DNA of 64,000 bases from [Flexibacter] sp. ATCC 35208 (GCF_001975825.1 NZ_MTKN01000016.1:62001-126000); one strand, 5' to 3'; numbered from the stretch's first letter, positions 17,316-27,654 are shown. Notes: generated by a model not told the origin, from the sequence alone. Numbers and translations: made by a program.

Positions 17316-20300
17316 ATGCGCATTCATAGAAAAATATTATTGTCAGCCCTTTTGCTTTTGCCTCTCTTCACTATGGGCCAGACAAGCTGGACAGGTGCCA
17401 GCAGTACTTCGTGGAATAATGCCAGTAACTGGACTGCCGGTGTACCTACAGCTACTGTTGATGCAGTGATTGGGGATGCCAGTTTTACAGGTCCCTTCCA
17501 GCCTACTGTAAACGTTTCTGCTGCCTGTAAATCACTCACTATTGGTGCTGGTACAGGAACACCTGTGCTGACGCAGAATAAAAGTCTGACCGTGGCCGGT
17601 AACTTCACCATTGCTTCCAGCGGAAGGATCAACCAGGGAAACGTTACCCTTACTGTTAAGGGTAACTGGGTTAACAACGGTATCTATTCTACTTTGGGTA
17701 CTAATTCAAAAGTAACATTTGCAGGCACTACCCAGTCAATAAGCGGCACTGTTTCTTCTACTTTCAGAAAGGTAACTGTGAACGCAGGCAGTACCGTTAC
17801 ATTGAATATAAACACTTCTATCACCACCACTTTTGCCGTGAACGGCACATTCATCCCCGCAGAAAATGCCACTCCTTTCGTCATATCAGGAGCCACCACA
17901 TTAGCCGTGGGTGCATCAGGTATACTAAAGGTGAATGCATCCACTTTTGCAGGCAATTACGCACAATCCGGAACCGTTACGCTCTCCGCAGGATCAACCG
18001 TTGACTACAGCGCTACCCTGGTGAATCAAACTGTCTTGCAATCACTTACCTATTCCACGCTCAGAATAAGTGGATCCGGGACAAAAACTGCAGGTGGGAA
18101 CTTAAACGCATTGAATTCCGCTACTGCTACTGCAGGAAACATTACTGTAAGCGCAGGTACACTGGACCTTTCTACTTTCACAGCTAACAGGGGTACCACT
18201 GTTGCAGGCGGTACGCTGACTGTATCCAATGGCGCCACATTGAAAATAGGTGGTACCACTACCTTTCCAGCTAATTACAGTACCAACTCCCTTAGCTTAA
18301 CCAGCACAGTAGAATATTCAGGTACCAATCAAAGCGTTGCGACAATGACATACGGTAACCTGACATTGTCCTCATCCAGCGGGGCCGCCCTAAAAACAAT
18401 GCCTGCCACCGACTTTACAGTAGTAGGTAACCTCACAAGTACGATCGGGGCCGGCACATCAGTGAGCTTTACAGCAGCATCGAATATTACAATAAGCGGT
18501 AACATAACAATAGGCGCTTCCACTACTTTCAGCGGCAGCAGCTTCACACATAATGTTTTCGGTAACTGGGTAAATAACGGCACTTTCACAGGAAATACCA
18601 GTACGGTTAATATGACAGGGGCCGGTTCTTCCATCAGTGGTACAGGCACACATAATTTCAATAACCTTTCTCTTAATGCCTCCAATATTACCGCTGCCGC
18701 TACCAGCAATATCACCGTAACCGGCAACCTTGCTACCACAGGGGCAGGATCATTTACACATGCCGTCGGAGGTACATTCACACTATCCGGTACAACAAAA
18801 ACAATTACAGGTACAGGTCTTATATTTGATAACCTCACCATTTCCGGGACTGTAGTCTCTACCAGCAGTATTACAGTAACAGGTAATTTATCCGTCTCCG
18901 GTAGTTTTACAAACAACAGCAACACTGTTACCATGAGCGGCACTGCTAAAACCATTGCAGGAGGTGGTACGATCACATTCAGCGCATTATCTGTTCCAGG
19001 TACCATTACCACCACCAACAATTTTTCAGTGAATAATTCCATGAACATAAGCGGCAGTTTCACTGCCAGTGCAGGTACAGCTACCTTTACGGGTACCTGT
19101 ACACTCAACGGAACAGCCAACCTGTTTAATGTAACACTGAATGGTACTTCACTGCAATTATCCACTAACGCCGTACTTGGTATTGCCGGCGCTTATACAA
19201 TAACTGCCGGTACCTTAAACGCGACGACCTCCACTCCCAATACGGTCAACTATAATGGCAGTGGTGCACAAACCGTTACGGCAGGCAATTATGGAAATCT
19301 CATATTATCTAATGGCAGTACTAAAACAGCCGGGGGCGCGATCACGGTAAACGGTGATCTTACAATTGCAGCATCCACCACTTTTAATGCGTCCTCATTT
19401 TCACATACTGTACTAGGGAACTGGACGACAACAGGTACATTTACCGCATCAACCAGCACCGTTTCGTTTACAGGTACTACAGATGTTAATATCAACGGTG
19501 CTACTACTTTCAATACTCTTACCATCAACAAATCTGCTACTTCCAACCAGGTGACTATCCTCAGTAATGTGGATGCAGCTACCCTGAATATGACCAGTGG
19601 TGGCATGCAAACCGGCAGCAATACTATCAATATTACAACAAACCGTAGCGGAAACGGTATCATAATAGGTACAATAAAACACACACATAGTTTTACATCA
19701 GGCACATCCTATGCATTTGAAGGACCTAATAATACCATCACATTTGCAGGGGTGAACTTATTGCTTACTGCTGTTACCGTAACGGTCACCAAAGGATCGA
19801 TCAGTGATTTCCCATTTGGAGGGTCTATTAACCGGGTATATAATATTCAATTAACAGGTACGGTTGTATCCCTGGCTACACTCCGGTTACACTACGAAGA
19901 TGTTGAACTGAATGGTAATAATGAATCTTCCAGCCAGCTATGGCATTATAATGGGTTATCATGGGGTGTATCCGGCAAAACGACTAACAGTACCACCTCT
20001 AATTACGTTGAACAAACCTTATTACTGGACGTAAGTAACCGATGGACACTCTCTGATAATATAAGCCTGGTGCGGTGGAACGGCTCTGTGAGCAGTGACT
20101 GGTTTACAGCAGGCAACTGGACAACCGTACAGGGCACACCTTCAAAACCACCAGCGGCCACAGATATCGTGGAGATAGGCACAGCCGCCTTTACCAATCA
20201 ACCCGTTATTGCTACCAGTGCAGCCGTAGCTAAAAGTATCACGTTTGGAAGCGTGCAGGCAGTCACGCTTACATTAAATAGCGGTGGTTCTTTAACCACA

Positions 20301-23300
20301 CAGGGAAATATCACCGGTACATGGTCAGCCAATGCCATACATACTATCAATGCCAATAACCAGAATATTACCGTAAACGGAGATCTCACGCTCAGTGATG
20401 GAACAACAAGCCATGCAATCAATCTTAACATGGGAACAGGGACCACTACTATTGCAGGTTCGCTGACAGAATCAGGCGGTGCCAATGTGACCATCTCAGG
20501 GGCGGGGGCCTTGAATATAGGCGATGACTTTAATTACACCAGCGGCACCTTCACCCCTTCTACCAGCACTGTTACTTATAATGGCAGTGTGGCACAAACC
20601 GTGGCAGGAGTCACTTACAACAATCTTGCCGTGAATAAAACAGCTGGTATCGTAGCTATCAATTCCCCGGCTAATGTGAATGGTAATGTTACCGTCACAG
20701 CAGGTGAACTGGATATCAACGCCTCCTCCACTATAACCGGGGATGTAAATATTGCCTCAGGCGCCACCCTGAATGGTGATGGCGTCACCACTACTGTAGG
20801 CGGCAATTGGAATAACAGTGGTACATTCCTATCATTAAGCGGTACCATTTTACTCAATGGCAGTGGTCCACAAACCGTTTCTGCCACTACATTTAATAAT
20901 TTTACGATTAACAAACCAGGCAGTACGGCCACACTTTCCGGGAATTTAACAATTAATGGTAATGTATTATTTAGCGCCGGTACATTGAATATTACAACAT
21001 TTACTATTAACAGAAGTTCTGTCGGTGGTACACTTACGGCTGCCAATGGAACAACACTGCTGCTCAGTGGGGCTAATAATGTACCGGCAAACTTCAATAC
21101 TTATATAGTGTGCAATACCAGTGTTATACACTTTAATGGTACCGTTGCACAAACTATACCTCCGATAATTGTGGGCACCATTATATTCAGTAACAGCGGC
21201 ACTAAAACATTAACGGGTCCTCTTACAGTGAACGGTGACCTCACCATCAACAGCGGTGCTACATTCGACGCAAATAGCAATACCATAAACCTGGGCGGTA
21301 ACTGGGTCAACAGCGGTACCTTTACTTCCGGTACAGGCACTGTCATCCTGAATGGAACCACTAAGACCATTACAGGTAATACCACCTTTAACAGGTTAAC
21401 TATTTATGGCAGTTATGCTGTAAGTGGAAGCGATATCACCTACAATGGTCTGTTAAACATTACTTCCACCGGCTCCTTCGATGGGGGTTCAGGTCAGGCA
21501 ACAATAAGCGGAGACCTGACCAACAGTGGCTCATTAATAAGTAACGGTACCACTACATTCGCAGGAACCAGTGTGCAAACCATCCGCCTCTTAAATGCCA
21601 TTACCTCGAACTCAAGCGGTATCATCAATTTTAACGGGAATGTTTCTCCTGTACTGAACTCTACCAGCGCTCCCATATTTGCAACACTCAACATCAATAA
21701 TACTGCGGGGATAAATCCCAGCGTAAACTGGACCGTAGCCATTGCATTCAACATCAGCAGCGGCGCTACGTTTAATGGGGGAGCTCCTACACATAATATC
21801 CTGGGAAGCTTTACCAATAATGGTACCGTCACCAGCAGTGGTACAATAAATTTCACTCCTTCCGCAACACAGACTATCAAACTGGCAGGCACTAGTTTTT
21901 CAAGCACTGGTACCGTTATATTCGGGGGCTCAGGCGCTATAACTGTTACAGGTACACCTACCGCTTTAAATAATATAAACGTCACCAATATCAACGGGGT
22001 AACACCAGCAGCCAACTGGAATATAACAGGCGACTTCCTGATAGCGAATAATGCTGTTTTTAACGCGGGCAGCAATACTTTTACCGTGGCAGGAGATATG
22101 GAAAGTGATGGTACATTAAATGGCGGCACCTCCCTGTTTACGCTGAGTGGTACCAACGCACAACTTACCGGCAGCCCTGGAACAACCTTCTATGATCTGA
22201 CAATCTCAGGCACCCTCATGGCCAATAGTGATTTTAACGTATCTCATAACTTTACCAATAATAATAGTTTTGATGCTACCATAGGAACCCTCACAATGAC
22301 TGGTTCCACTCCTTCTGTAATAAGCGGAACAGCCGCTTCTTTTGATTTGGCACAGATTGCCATCAGCAAAAATACCGGCGCTACTACTACGCTGGCAAAA
22401 AACATAACAGCTGTAACAGATCTGCATATTCACAGCGGCATACTGGATGCCGCTACATTTACCATCACCCAGGACCCCGGTGGCGGAACATTCAGCATTG
22501 ACGACAACTCATTTTTTAAAATAGGTGGTACAAATTCATTGCCCACCTTCACCACATATGCATTCGATACGTTAAGCAGCGTAGAATATAACGGAAGTAC
22601 GCAAACAGTATCTTCTGCTACACCATATGGCTATCTCACCATTTCAACCACCGGTACTAAAACAGCTACTGCTGCTTTATATATATTAAGTGACTTCACC
22701 CTCACCAATGGCACCTTTGTTCCGGGAACGTTTGCAGATACCATCAATGGCAACTGGAATATGACAAGTGGTACTTTTACCAACACAGGAAGTACCTTTG
22801 TCTTTAACGGACCAGCACCGCAAAGTATCAACTCCACAGGAGCATTCAATAATCTCACCGTTAATAAAACGACGAATCCTATTACACTTGCCTCTAATTT
22901 AACAACAAACGGGATACTTAAATTCAGCGCAGGTAACATACAAACAGGCAGCAGTTTTCGAGTAATAATTCCAGCAGGTGGCAGCGTCACAGGGGCCGCA
23001 CAGGGTACCGGATGGGTAAATGGAAAATTACAGAAAAATATAGCTACCGGCTCTGCTGTATCCCGCACTTTTGAAATAGGCGATAATACTTCTTATACAC
23101 CGGCTACAGTCCTTTATGCCAGTGTTACCAATTCCGGCAATCTCAGCGCTGTAACCACCACTCCGGATCATCCCAACATCGGTACTTCAGGTCTTAACAC
23201 CATCAAAAGTGTAAACCGCTACTGGTCATTTACCAACAACGCTACTGTTTTCACAACGGCATCTGTTACAGTTAACTGGGTAGCTGCAGACGTAGATGCG

Positions 23301-25265
23301 GAAGCTACTACCGTAAACTTTAAGGTGGCCAGTTATAATGGATCTTCATGGTCTTTACCTACTACGATTTCTCCTCTTTCAACGTCTATACAGGGAACAG
23401 GACTCAGCTTCGTTGGAGATATTGCTGTAGGTGAACTGGTAAACAGCGCTACCTGGACAGGCGCAACAAGCACCGACTGGTATCTTAACGGGAACTGGTC
23501 AACCGGTTTTGCCCCGCTCATTACCACTGATGCGATTATTCCTTCCAGTTTAACCAATTACCCGGTGATAACCACTGGCACAGCTACCGTACAAAGCATT
23601 ACTATACAAAACGGTGCTTCCGTCACTGTCAATGGTGGCGCCATGCAGATAGCAGGTACTATTACAAATAGCGGTACTTTCACTGCCAGCAATGGTAGCA
23701 TCGAACTTATAGGCATCACGGCACAAACAATACCTGCGGCCGCATTTGCAGGTAACCTGATCAAAAACCTTACAACAAACAATAGTGCAGGCGTAACATT
23801 AGGCGGTACGTTGAAGGTCTCCGACGTATTAAAAGCCACTACCGGTCAGTTCAGCACAGGCGGTTTCCTTACCCTCCTGTCCACAGCTACGCAAACAGCG
23901 TTGATAGATGGCAGTGGATCAGGTTATGTAACAGGCAACGTAACCATGCAACGCTATCTGGCTTCCGGTTTTGGTTATAAATATGTCAGCTCCCCTTTCA
24001 CAGCTGCAACAGTGAATGAATTTGCTAATGACCTGAATCTGGCCGCCACCTTCCCTACTTTTTATAAGTACGTAGAGAACCAGGCTTCCTCAGGATATAC
24101 TGTCTATACAACGGCTACGAGCATACTCACACCCATGGTGGGATATTCTGCCAACTTTGGCAGTTCTTCATCGCCTAAAACAATTGATATGACAGGCGTG
24201 GTGAATAATGGTACCATTACCTCGCCAACAATATACAACCATAACCAGCCGTACACACTCGGTTTTAACCTGGCAGGAAATCCCTACCCTTCTCCGGTCG
24301 ACTGGAACGCTTCGGGGGGATGGACAAAAACAAACATTGATAACGCGCTTTATTATTTCAATGCCGGTAATACCAACCAATATACCGGTACTTACTCCAC
24401 TTATATCAATGGAATTTCCAGCGATGGCATAGCCAATAATATCATTCCTGCCATGCAGGGATTCTTTGTCCATGTAAGCAATGGCACCTATCCTGTTACC
24501 GCATCTTTTGCTGTTAATAACACCGCCAGGGTAAACAACCTGACGCCTAACTATCACAGGGATGCACCATCAACTGTTCCATTACTTCGCCTCAATGCAT
24601 CCTTTGCAGATGAAGCTATGCCGGAAGATGCAACTGTTATCTATTTTGATCATTCCGCTACCCTTTCAACGGACCCTGAAATGGATGCGCTTAAACTGAT
24701 CAATACAGATCCTTTGGTGCCTAATCTCTATTCATTATCCGATACGACAAAACTATCTATCCATGCCCTTCCTTATGTGCAGGATAGCTCCAGCAGGATA
24801 CCGTTAGGATTGATCACGCAAAGGTCAGGATGGATTACGTTTAAAGTACAGGACCTTGAGAGAATACCTTCCGGTCTGCACATTTATCTGCACGATGAAA
24901 AAACAAATATTACCCAGGACCTGCAACGTAACCCCAGTTATCGCCAACTCATTGAAACAGGAAAATACAACGACCGCTTCTCGCTGGTATTTAGTCTGAA
25001 AGACCTTTCTCCATCCGAAGAAAATGCGACTGATACATTTAACGTGTACAGTGCCGGTCGCAAAATATACGTATACCTGGACCTTGCTTCAGGAGATAAA
25101 GCCGGTATTATGTTAAGTAATATGTCCGGACAGGTAATCCTGCGTCAACAATTATCAGGCAAAGGTTATCACGACCTGGGACCTTCGTTCAGCAGTGGCC
25201 TCTATATAGTAAGTTACTATTCGCAGAAAGGATTGCGATCTAAGAAAGTTTTTGTAGGATATTAA
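17316..25265 (+). CDS. Giant repeat-rich putative adhesin with type IX sorting domain
   Basis: This 2,649-residue protein has a signal peptide ending FTMGQ, then about 2,000 residues of Ser/Thr/Gly/Asn-rich beta repeats. The recurring units resemble 'TVTYNGSGAQTVTAGNYGNL' followed by 'VNGDLTIAASTTF', suggesting a long beta-solenoid. Three related modules with W..A..W-N (SWTGASSTSWNNASNW near residue 25, RWNGSVSSDWFTAGNW near 920, TWTGATSTDWYLNGNW near 2045) divide the chain. The last 80 residues (VYSAGRKIYVYLDLASGDKA to the final KKVFVGY) match a type A C-terminal domain for type IX secretion. It starts 11 bp after the usher-like gene, so it is probably in the same operon. A surface adhesin is inferred, and no ligand is predictable. 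Confidence 0.8.
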   Translation: MRIHRKILLSALLLLPLFTMGQTSWTGASSTSWNNASNWTAGVPTATVDAVIGDASFTGPFQPTVNVSAACKSLTIGAGTGTPVLTQNKSLTVAGNFTIASSGRINQGNVTLTVKGNWVNNGIYSTLGTNSKVTFAGTTQSISGTVSSTFRKVTVNAGSTVTLNINTSITTTFAVNGTFIPAENATPFVISGATTLAVGASGILKVNASTFAGNYAQSGTVTLSAGSTVDYSATLVNQTVLQSLTYSTLRISGSGTKTAGGNLNALNSATATAGNITVSAGTLDLSTFTANRGTTVAGGTLTVSNGATLKIGGTTTFPANYSTNSLSLTSTVEYSGTNQSVATMTYGNLTLSSSSGAALKTMPATDFTVVGNLTSTIGAGTSVSFTAASNITISGNITIGASTTFSGSSFTHNVFGNWVNNGTFTGNTSTVNMTGAGSSISGTGTHNFNNLSLNASNITAAATSNITVTGNLATTGAGSFTHAVGGTFTLSGTTKTITGTGLIFDNLTISGTVVSTSSITVTGNLSVSGSFTNNSNTVTMSGTAKTIAGGGTITFSALSVPGTITTTNNFSVNNSMNISGSFTASAGTATFTGTCTLNGTANLFNVTLNGTSLQLSTNAVLGIAGAYTITAGTLNATTSTPNTVNYNGSGAQTVTAGNYGNLILSNGSTKTAGGAITVNGDLTIAASTTFNASSFSHTVLGNWTTTGTFTASTSTVSFTGTTDVNINGATTFNTLTINKSATSNQVTILSNVDAATLNMTSGGMQTGSNTINITTNRSGNGIIIGTIKHTHSFTSGTSYAFEGPNNTITFAGVNLLLTAVTVTVTKGSISDFPFGGSINRVYNIQLTGTVVSLATLRLHYEDVELNGNNESSSQLWHYNGLSWGVSGKTTNSTTSNYVEQTLLLDVSNRWTLSDNISLVRWNGSVSSDWFTAGNWTTVQGTPSKPPAATDIVEIGTAAFTNQPVIATSAAVAKSITFGSVQAVTLTLNSGGSLTTQGNITGTWSANAIHTINANNQNITVNGDLTLSDGTTSHAINLNMGTGTTTIAGSLTESGGANVTISGAGALNIGDDFNYTSGTFTPSTSTVTYNGSVAQTVAGVTYNNLAVNKTAGIVAINSPANVNGNVTVTAGELDINASSTITGDVNIASGATLNGDGVTTTVGGNWNNSGTFLSLSGTILLNGSGPQTVSATTFNNFTINKPGSTATLSGNLTINGNVLFSAGTLNITTFTINRSSVGGTLTAANGTTLLLSGANNVPANFNTYIVCNTSVIHFNGTVAQTIPPIIVGTIIFSNSGTKTLTGPLTVNGDLTINSGATFDANSNTINLGGNWVNSGTFTSGTGTVILNGTTKTITGNTTFNRLTIYGSYAVSGSDITYNGLLNITSTGSFDGGSGQATISGDLTNSGSLISNGTTTFAGTSVQTIRLLNAITSNSSGIINFNGNVSPVLNSTSAPIFATLNINNTAGINPSVNWTVAIAFNISSGATFNGGAPTHNILGSFTNNGTVTSSGTINFTPSATQTIKLAGTSFSSTGTVIFGGSGAITVTGTPTALNNINVTNINGVTPAANWNITGDFLIANNAVFNAGSNTFTVAGDMESDGTLNGGTSLFTLSGTNAQLTGSPGTTFYDLTISGTLMANSDFNVSHNFTNNNSFDATIGTLTMTGSTPSVISGTAASFDLAQIAISKNTGATTTLAKNITAVTDLHIHSGILDAATFTITQDPGGGTFSIDDNSFFKIGGTNSLPTFTTYAFDTLSSVEYNGSTQTVSSATPYGYLTISTTGTKTATAALYILSDFTLTNGTFVPGTFADTINGNWNMTSGTFTNTGSTFVFNGPAPQSINSTGAFNNLTVNKTTNPITLASNLTTNGILKFSAGNIQTGSSFRVIIPAGGSVTGAAQGTGWVNGKLQKNIATGSAVSRTFEIGDNTSYTPATVLYASVTNSGNLSAVTTTPDHPNIGTSGLNTIKSVNRYWSFTNNATVFTTASVTVNWVAADVDAEATTVNFKVASYNGSSWSLPTTISPLSTSIQGTGLSFVGDIAVGELVNSATWTGATSTDWYLNGNWSTGFAPLITTDAIIPSSLTNYPVITTGTATVQSITIQNGASVTVNGGAMQIAGTITNSGTFTASNGSIELIGITAQTIPAAAFAGNLIKNLTTNNSAGVTLGGTLKVSDVLKATTGQFSTGGFLTLLSTATQTALIDGSGSGYVTGNVTMQRYLASGFGYKYVSSPFTAATVNEFANDLNLAATFPTFYKYVENQASSGYTVYTTATSILTPMVGYSANFGSSSSPKTIDMTGVVNNGTITSPTIYNHNQPYTLGFNLAGNPYPSPVDWNASGGWTKTNIDNALYYFNAGNTNQYTGTYSTYINGISSDGIANNIIPAMQGFFVHVSNGTYPVTASFAVNNTARVNNLTPNYHRDAPSTVPLLRLNASFADEAMPEDATVIYFDHSATLSTDPEMDALKLINTDPLVPNLYSLSDTTKLSIHALPYVQDSSSRIPLGLITQRSGWITFKVQDLERIPSGLHIYLHDEKTNITQDLQRNPSYRQLIETGKYNDRFSLVFSLKDLSPSEENATDTFNVYSAGRKIYVYLDLASGDKAGIMLSNMSGQVILRQQLSGKGYHDLGPSFSSGLYIVSYYSQKGLRSKKVFVGY
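17620..23080 (+). repeat. Degenerate internal repeat region of the giant adhesin gene
   Basis: Within the coding sequence the encoded units of very roughly 70-110 residues repeat many times, each with 'GNLTVNG/GNWVNNGTFT' and 'STVTFNGT..Q.I.G' phrases. The DNA copies are diverged, so there are no long exact nucleotide repeats. Boundaries are approximate. Long antisense ORFs over this region are a by-product of the repetitive codons. Confidence 0.65.
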
Positions 25266-25267
25266 AC

Positions 25268-25285
25268 TCAATATCGTTTGATTAA
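25268..25285 (+). repeat. Solo copy of the MITE-like terminal sequence
   Basis: TCAATATCGTTTGATTAA starts 3 bp after the adhesin stop codon and matches the left end of the element at 13064-13081 in 16 of 18 positions, in the same orientation. It may be a remnant end of the same repeat family. Confidence 0.5.
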
Positions 25286-25343
25286 TTTCTATGTAGGTAA
25301 TTCAATTTTACTTTTGAACAAAATAGAGCCATGTGACCAATGC

Positions 25344-25386
25344 TGGAATTGGGCTTAGATATATTTCAGAAGAAAACCCGATTCCA
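25344..25386. terminator. Possible bidirectional hairpin between convergent genes
   Basis: TGGAATTGGG (25344-25353) pairs with CCCGATTCCA (25377-25386) with one G-T wobble around a 23-nt loop. It lies between the convergent adhesin and dehydrogenase genes. It lacks a strong T-run, so it is a weaker candidate. Confidence 0.4.
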
Positions 25387-25393
25387 ATCTCAC

Positions 25394-26365
25394 TTAAATA
25401 GATTTTACCTGCTTCCACATTTCCTCATTCACTGGAATACCTTCCAGTAAATTTTCCATTCTTGTCTTATAAGTATTCTCTCCCGGAAAACTAATCTGAT
25501 CTGGATTTTCAGATTTGGTATATTCTAAGATACCCGCTATCAAACTTTCATGGAAATCAGGTTTATGAATCGCAATGAAACATTGTGACACGCCAAACTC
25601 CTTTCCACTAGCTGTAATCTGCTCTACAGAGCGTCCCCCGGTCAGGGCTCCTAATAACACATCCAACATGAGGGCCAATCCGGAACCTTTCCATAAACCA
25701 ATAGGTAATGCTCTCTTTGTTTTCCTTATCTCTGCAGGGTCCTTTGTAAGTGCTCCATTACTGTCATATCCTCCTTCGAATGGTAGTTCTTTTTGTTTCA
25801 ATTCATACTCCTGCATCTTGCCATAAGAATACTGAGACATGGCCATATCCAGCACAATTGGGTGTTCAGGGCGGGGTACAGCTATTACTAATGGGTTATT
25901 GCCAAGGCGGGGAACTGTACCTCCCCAGGGCGGCATGCTACCCATTGCATTGGTAAAACAAATACCTATACAATCTGCCTGGGCTGCCTGCCAGCCGTAA
26001 GTACCTCCACGCATCCAGTGGTTGGTATTCCGGATGCCTACAATACCGACACCGTATTGTTTAGCCAGTTCGATTCCCCGATCCATACATACAGTGGCAT
26101 TGAACATACCAGCACCATTGTATCCTTCCCATGTTTCAATCAGACCATGTTTCTCAACCATTTCCGGAGTGGCATTGGGGTCTACGAGGCCATCTTTTAT
26201 CAATTGCGCAAATACAGGAAAACGGTTTAATCCGTGGGAATAGACACCGTCACGGCTGTTATCAGCAAAGATACCGGCTACAATGCCGGCCTTTGCAGTG
26301 TCAAAACCAAGGTCAATCAATTTCTCTATAAAAACCTGTTTAAGCTCTTCATACTTTACTCTCAT
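25394..26365 (-). CDS. yiaK: 3-dehydro-L-gulonate 2-dehydrogenase-like oxidoreductase
   Basis: This 323-residue protein belongs to the Ldh2/YlbC malate-lactate dehydrogenase family. It shows near-identity to E. coli YiaK patterns as I recall them: DGVYSHGLNRFPVF (catalytic-region His), GIRNTNHWMRGGTYGWQAA, MPPWGGTVPRLGNNPLV and LPIGLWKGSGLALMLD. YiaK reduces 2,3-diketo-L-gulonate with NADH in ascorbate/gulonate breakdown. Length agrees with the family (about 330). No other sugar-acid pathway genes are adjacent, so the physiological substrate remains an inference. It is probably monocistronic. Confidence 0.85.
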   Translation of the reverse strand: MRVKYEELKQVFIEKLIDLGFDTAKAGIVAGIFADNSRDGVYSHGLNRFPVFAQLIKDGLVDPNATPEMVEKHGLIETWEGYNGAGMFNATVCMDRGIELAKQYGVGIVGIRNTNHWMRGGTYGWQAAQADCIGICFTNAMGSMPPWGGTVPRLGNNPLVIAVPRPEHPIVLDMAMSQYSYGKMQEYELKQKELPFEGGYDSNGALTKDPAEIRKTKRALPIGLWKGSGLALMLDVLLGALTGGRSVEQITASGKEFGVSQCFIAIHKPDFHESLIAGILEYTKSENPDQISFPGENTYKTRMENLLEGIPVNEEMWKQVKSI

Positions 26366-26429
26366 GATAAAATAATTTATTTATACTGCAACAAAAATTG
26401 CAGGATAATGATCAACCCAATGTTATCCC

Positions 26430-27650
26430 CTACTCATACCTCAACGCCTCTATCGGATCCAACCTCGATGCCTTCTGTGCCGGATAATATCCAAAAAATA
26501 CCCCCGTAGCCGCACACACCAAAAATGACAACACTATTGACGACTCCGACACCAACGTTGGCCAGGACAAAAATATCGTTATCAACTTCGCAGAAGTGAT
26601 CCCTAATACCACCCCAATTATCCCTCCCGTTATACTAATCATAATCGCTTCTATCAAAAACTGCATCAATATATCAATCCCTCTCGCGCCTATTGACATC
26701 CTCAACCCTATCTCCCTCGTACGCTCCGTCACTGACACATACATGATATTCATAATCCCAATACCTCCTATCACCAACGAAATACCGGCTATCGCCGTCA
26801 ATAATATAGTCAGCAAATTGCTCGTAGAACTCAATGTAGCGATCAACTCCGCCATCGTGCGCACCTGAAAATCGTCCTCATCTGCTGCACGCAGTCGATG
26901 CTGTTTGCGAAGTATACTCGTGATCTCATCTGTCGCCGCATCCGAAGCACTTTCATTCACCGCCGATGCATAGATGGTTCGAAAATAAATAGACGCTAAT
27001 ATCCTCTTCTGCACAGTCGTATACGGCGCAATGATCGCATCGTCCTGATCCTGCCCGAAGGAGCTCTGTCCCTTGGCTTCCAGCACACCTATTACCTGAA
27101 AAGGAATATTATTAAAGCGAATGATTTTCCCAATAGGATTATCGCCACTGGGGAATAAATTAGTTACTACCGTCTGACCTAATAAACACACTTTTGCTGA
27201 TGCACGGACATCTTCTTCACTGAAAGGTATACCGTCCTTCAGGGCCCATTGACGAATATCTAAATAAGACGGACTCACGCCATAAATAGTAGTCGGCCAG
27301 TTCAGCGCGCCATTGATCGATTGTCCGCTGCTATTTGCTGCTGGCGATACCGCACTTACATTTTCCGCCTGCTTACGGATGGCCTTTACATCATCAATAG
27401 TCAGGGTATTTACTGAGGTCCCTCCCAGCCTGGCCCCACCAGCCACATTGCTGCTGGGCAGAATAGTGATCATATTGGATCCCATGCTGGATAACTGGGA
27501 CTGAATGCTCTCTTTACTCCCCTGTCCAATCGCCACCATAGCTATCACAGCCGCCACACCGATGATAATACCCAGCATGGTCAAAAAAGCCCGCAGCTTA
27601 TTGCGGAGCAGGGCTTTGAAAGCAATCCTGATGAGGTTTAATATATTCAT
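26430..27650 (-). CDS. MacB-like ABC transporter permease
   Basis: This 406-residue permease has one N-terminal membrane helix (LRAFLTMLGIIIGVAAVIAM), a periplasmic MacB_PCD-type domain (about residues 50-270) and an FtsX domain with three C-terminal helices, ending GYYPAQKASRLDPIEALRYE, the typical MacB/FtsX finish. The nucleotide-binding domain is on a separate polypeptide encoded just upstream. I prefer ATG 27650, 4 bp after the ATPase stop. An in-frame ATG at 27665 would overlap the ATPase gene by 11 bp. It is part of a tolC-macA-ATPase-permease operon. Confidence 0.87.
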   Translation of the reverse strand: MNILNLIRIAFKALLRNKLRAFLTMLGIIIGVAAVIAMVAIGQGSKESIQSQLSSMGSNMITILPSSNVAGGARLGGTSVNTLTIDDVKAIRKQAENVSAVSPAANSSGQSINGALNWPTTIYGVSPSYLDIRQWALKDGIPFSEEDVRASAKVCLLGQTVVTNLFPSGDNPIGKIIRFNNIPFQVIGVLEAKGQSSFGQDQDDAIIAPYTTVQKRILASIYFRTIYASAVNESASDAATDEITSILRKQHRLRAADEDDFQVRTMAELIATLSSTSNLLTILLTAIAGISLVIGGIGIMNIMYVSVTERTREIGLRMSIGARGIDILMQFLIEAIMISITGGIIGVVLGITSAKLITIFLSWPTLVSESSIVLSFLVCAATGVFFGYYPAQKASRLDPIEALRYE

Positions 27651-27654
27651 ATGT

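Noticed and set aside
18329-19165. Long antisense ORF (278 codons) inside the adhesin gene
   Set aside because: It lies opposite a repetitive Thr/Gly/Ser-rich coding region, where few stop codons arise on the other strand. Its translation is Val/Pro-rich and has no start context or known pattern.
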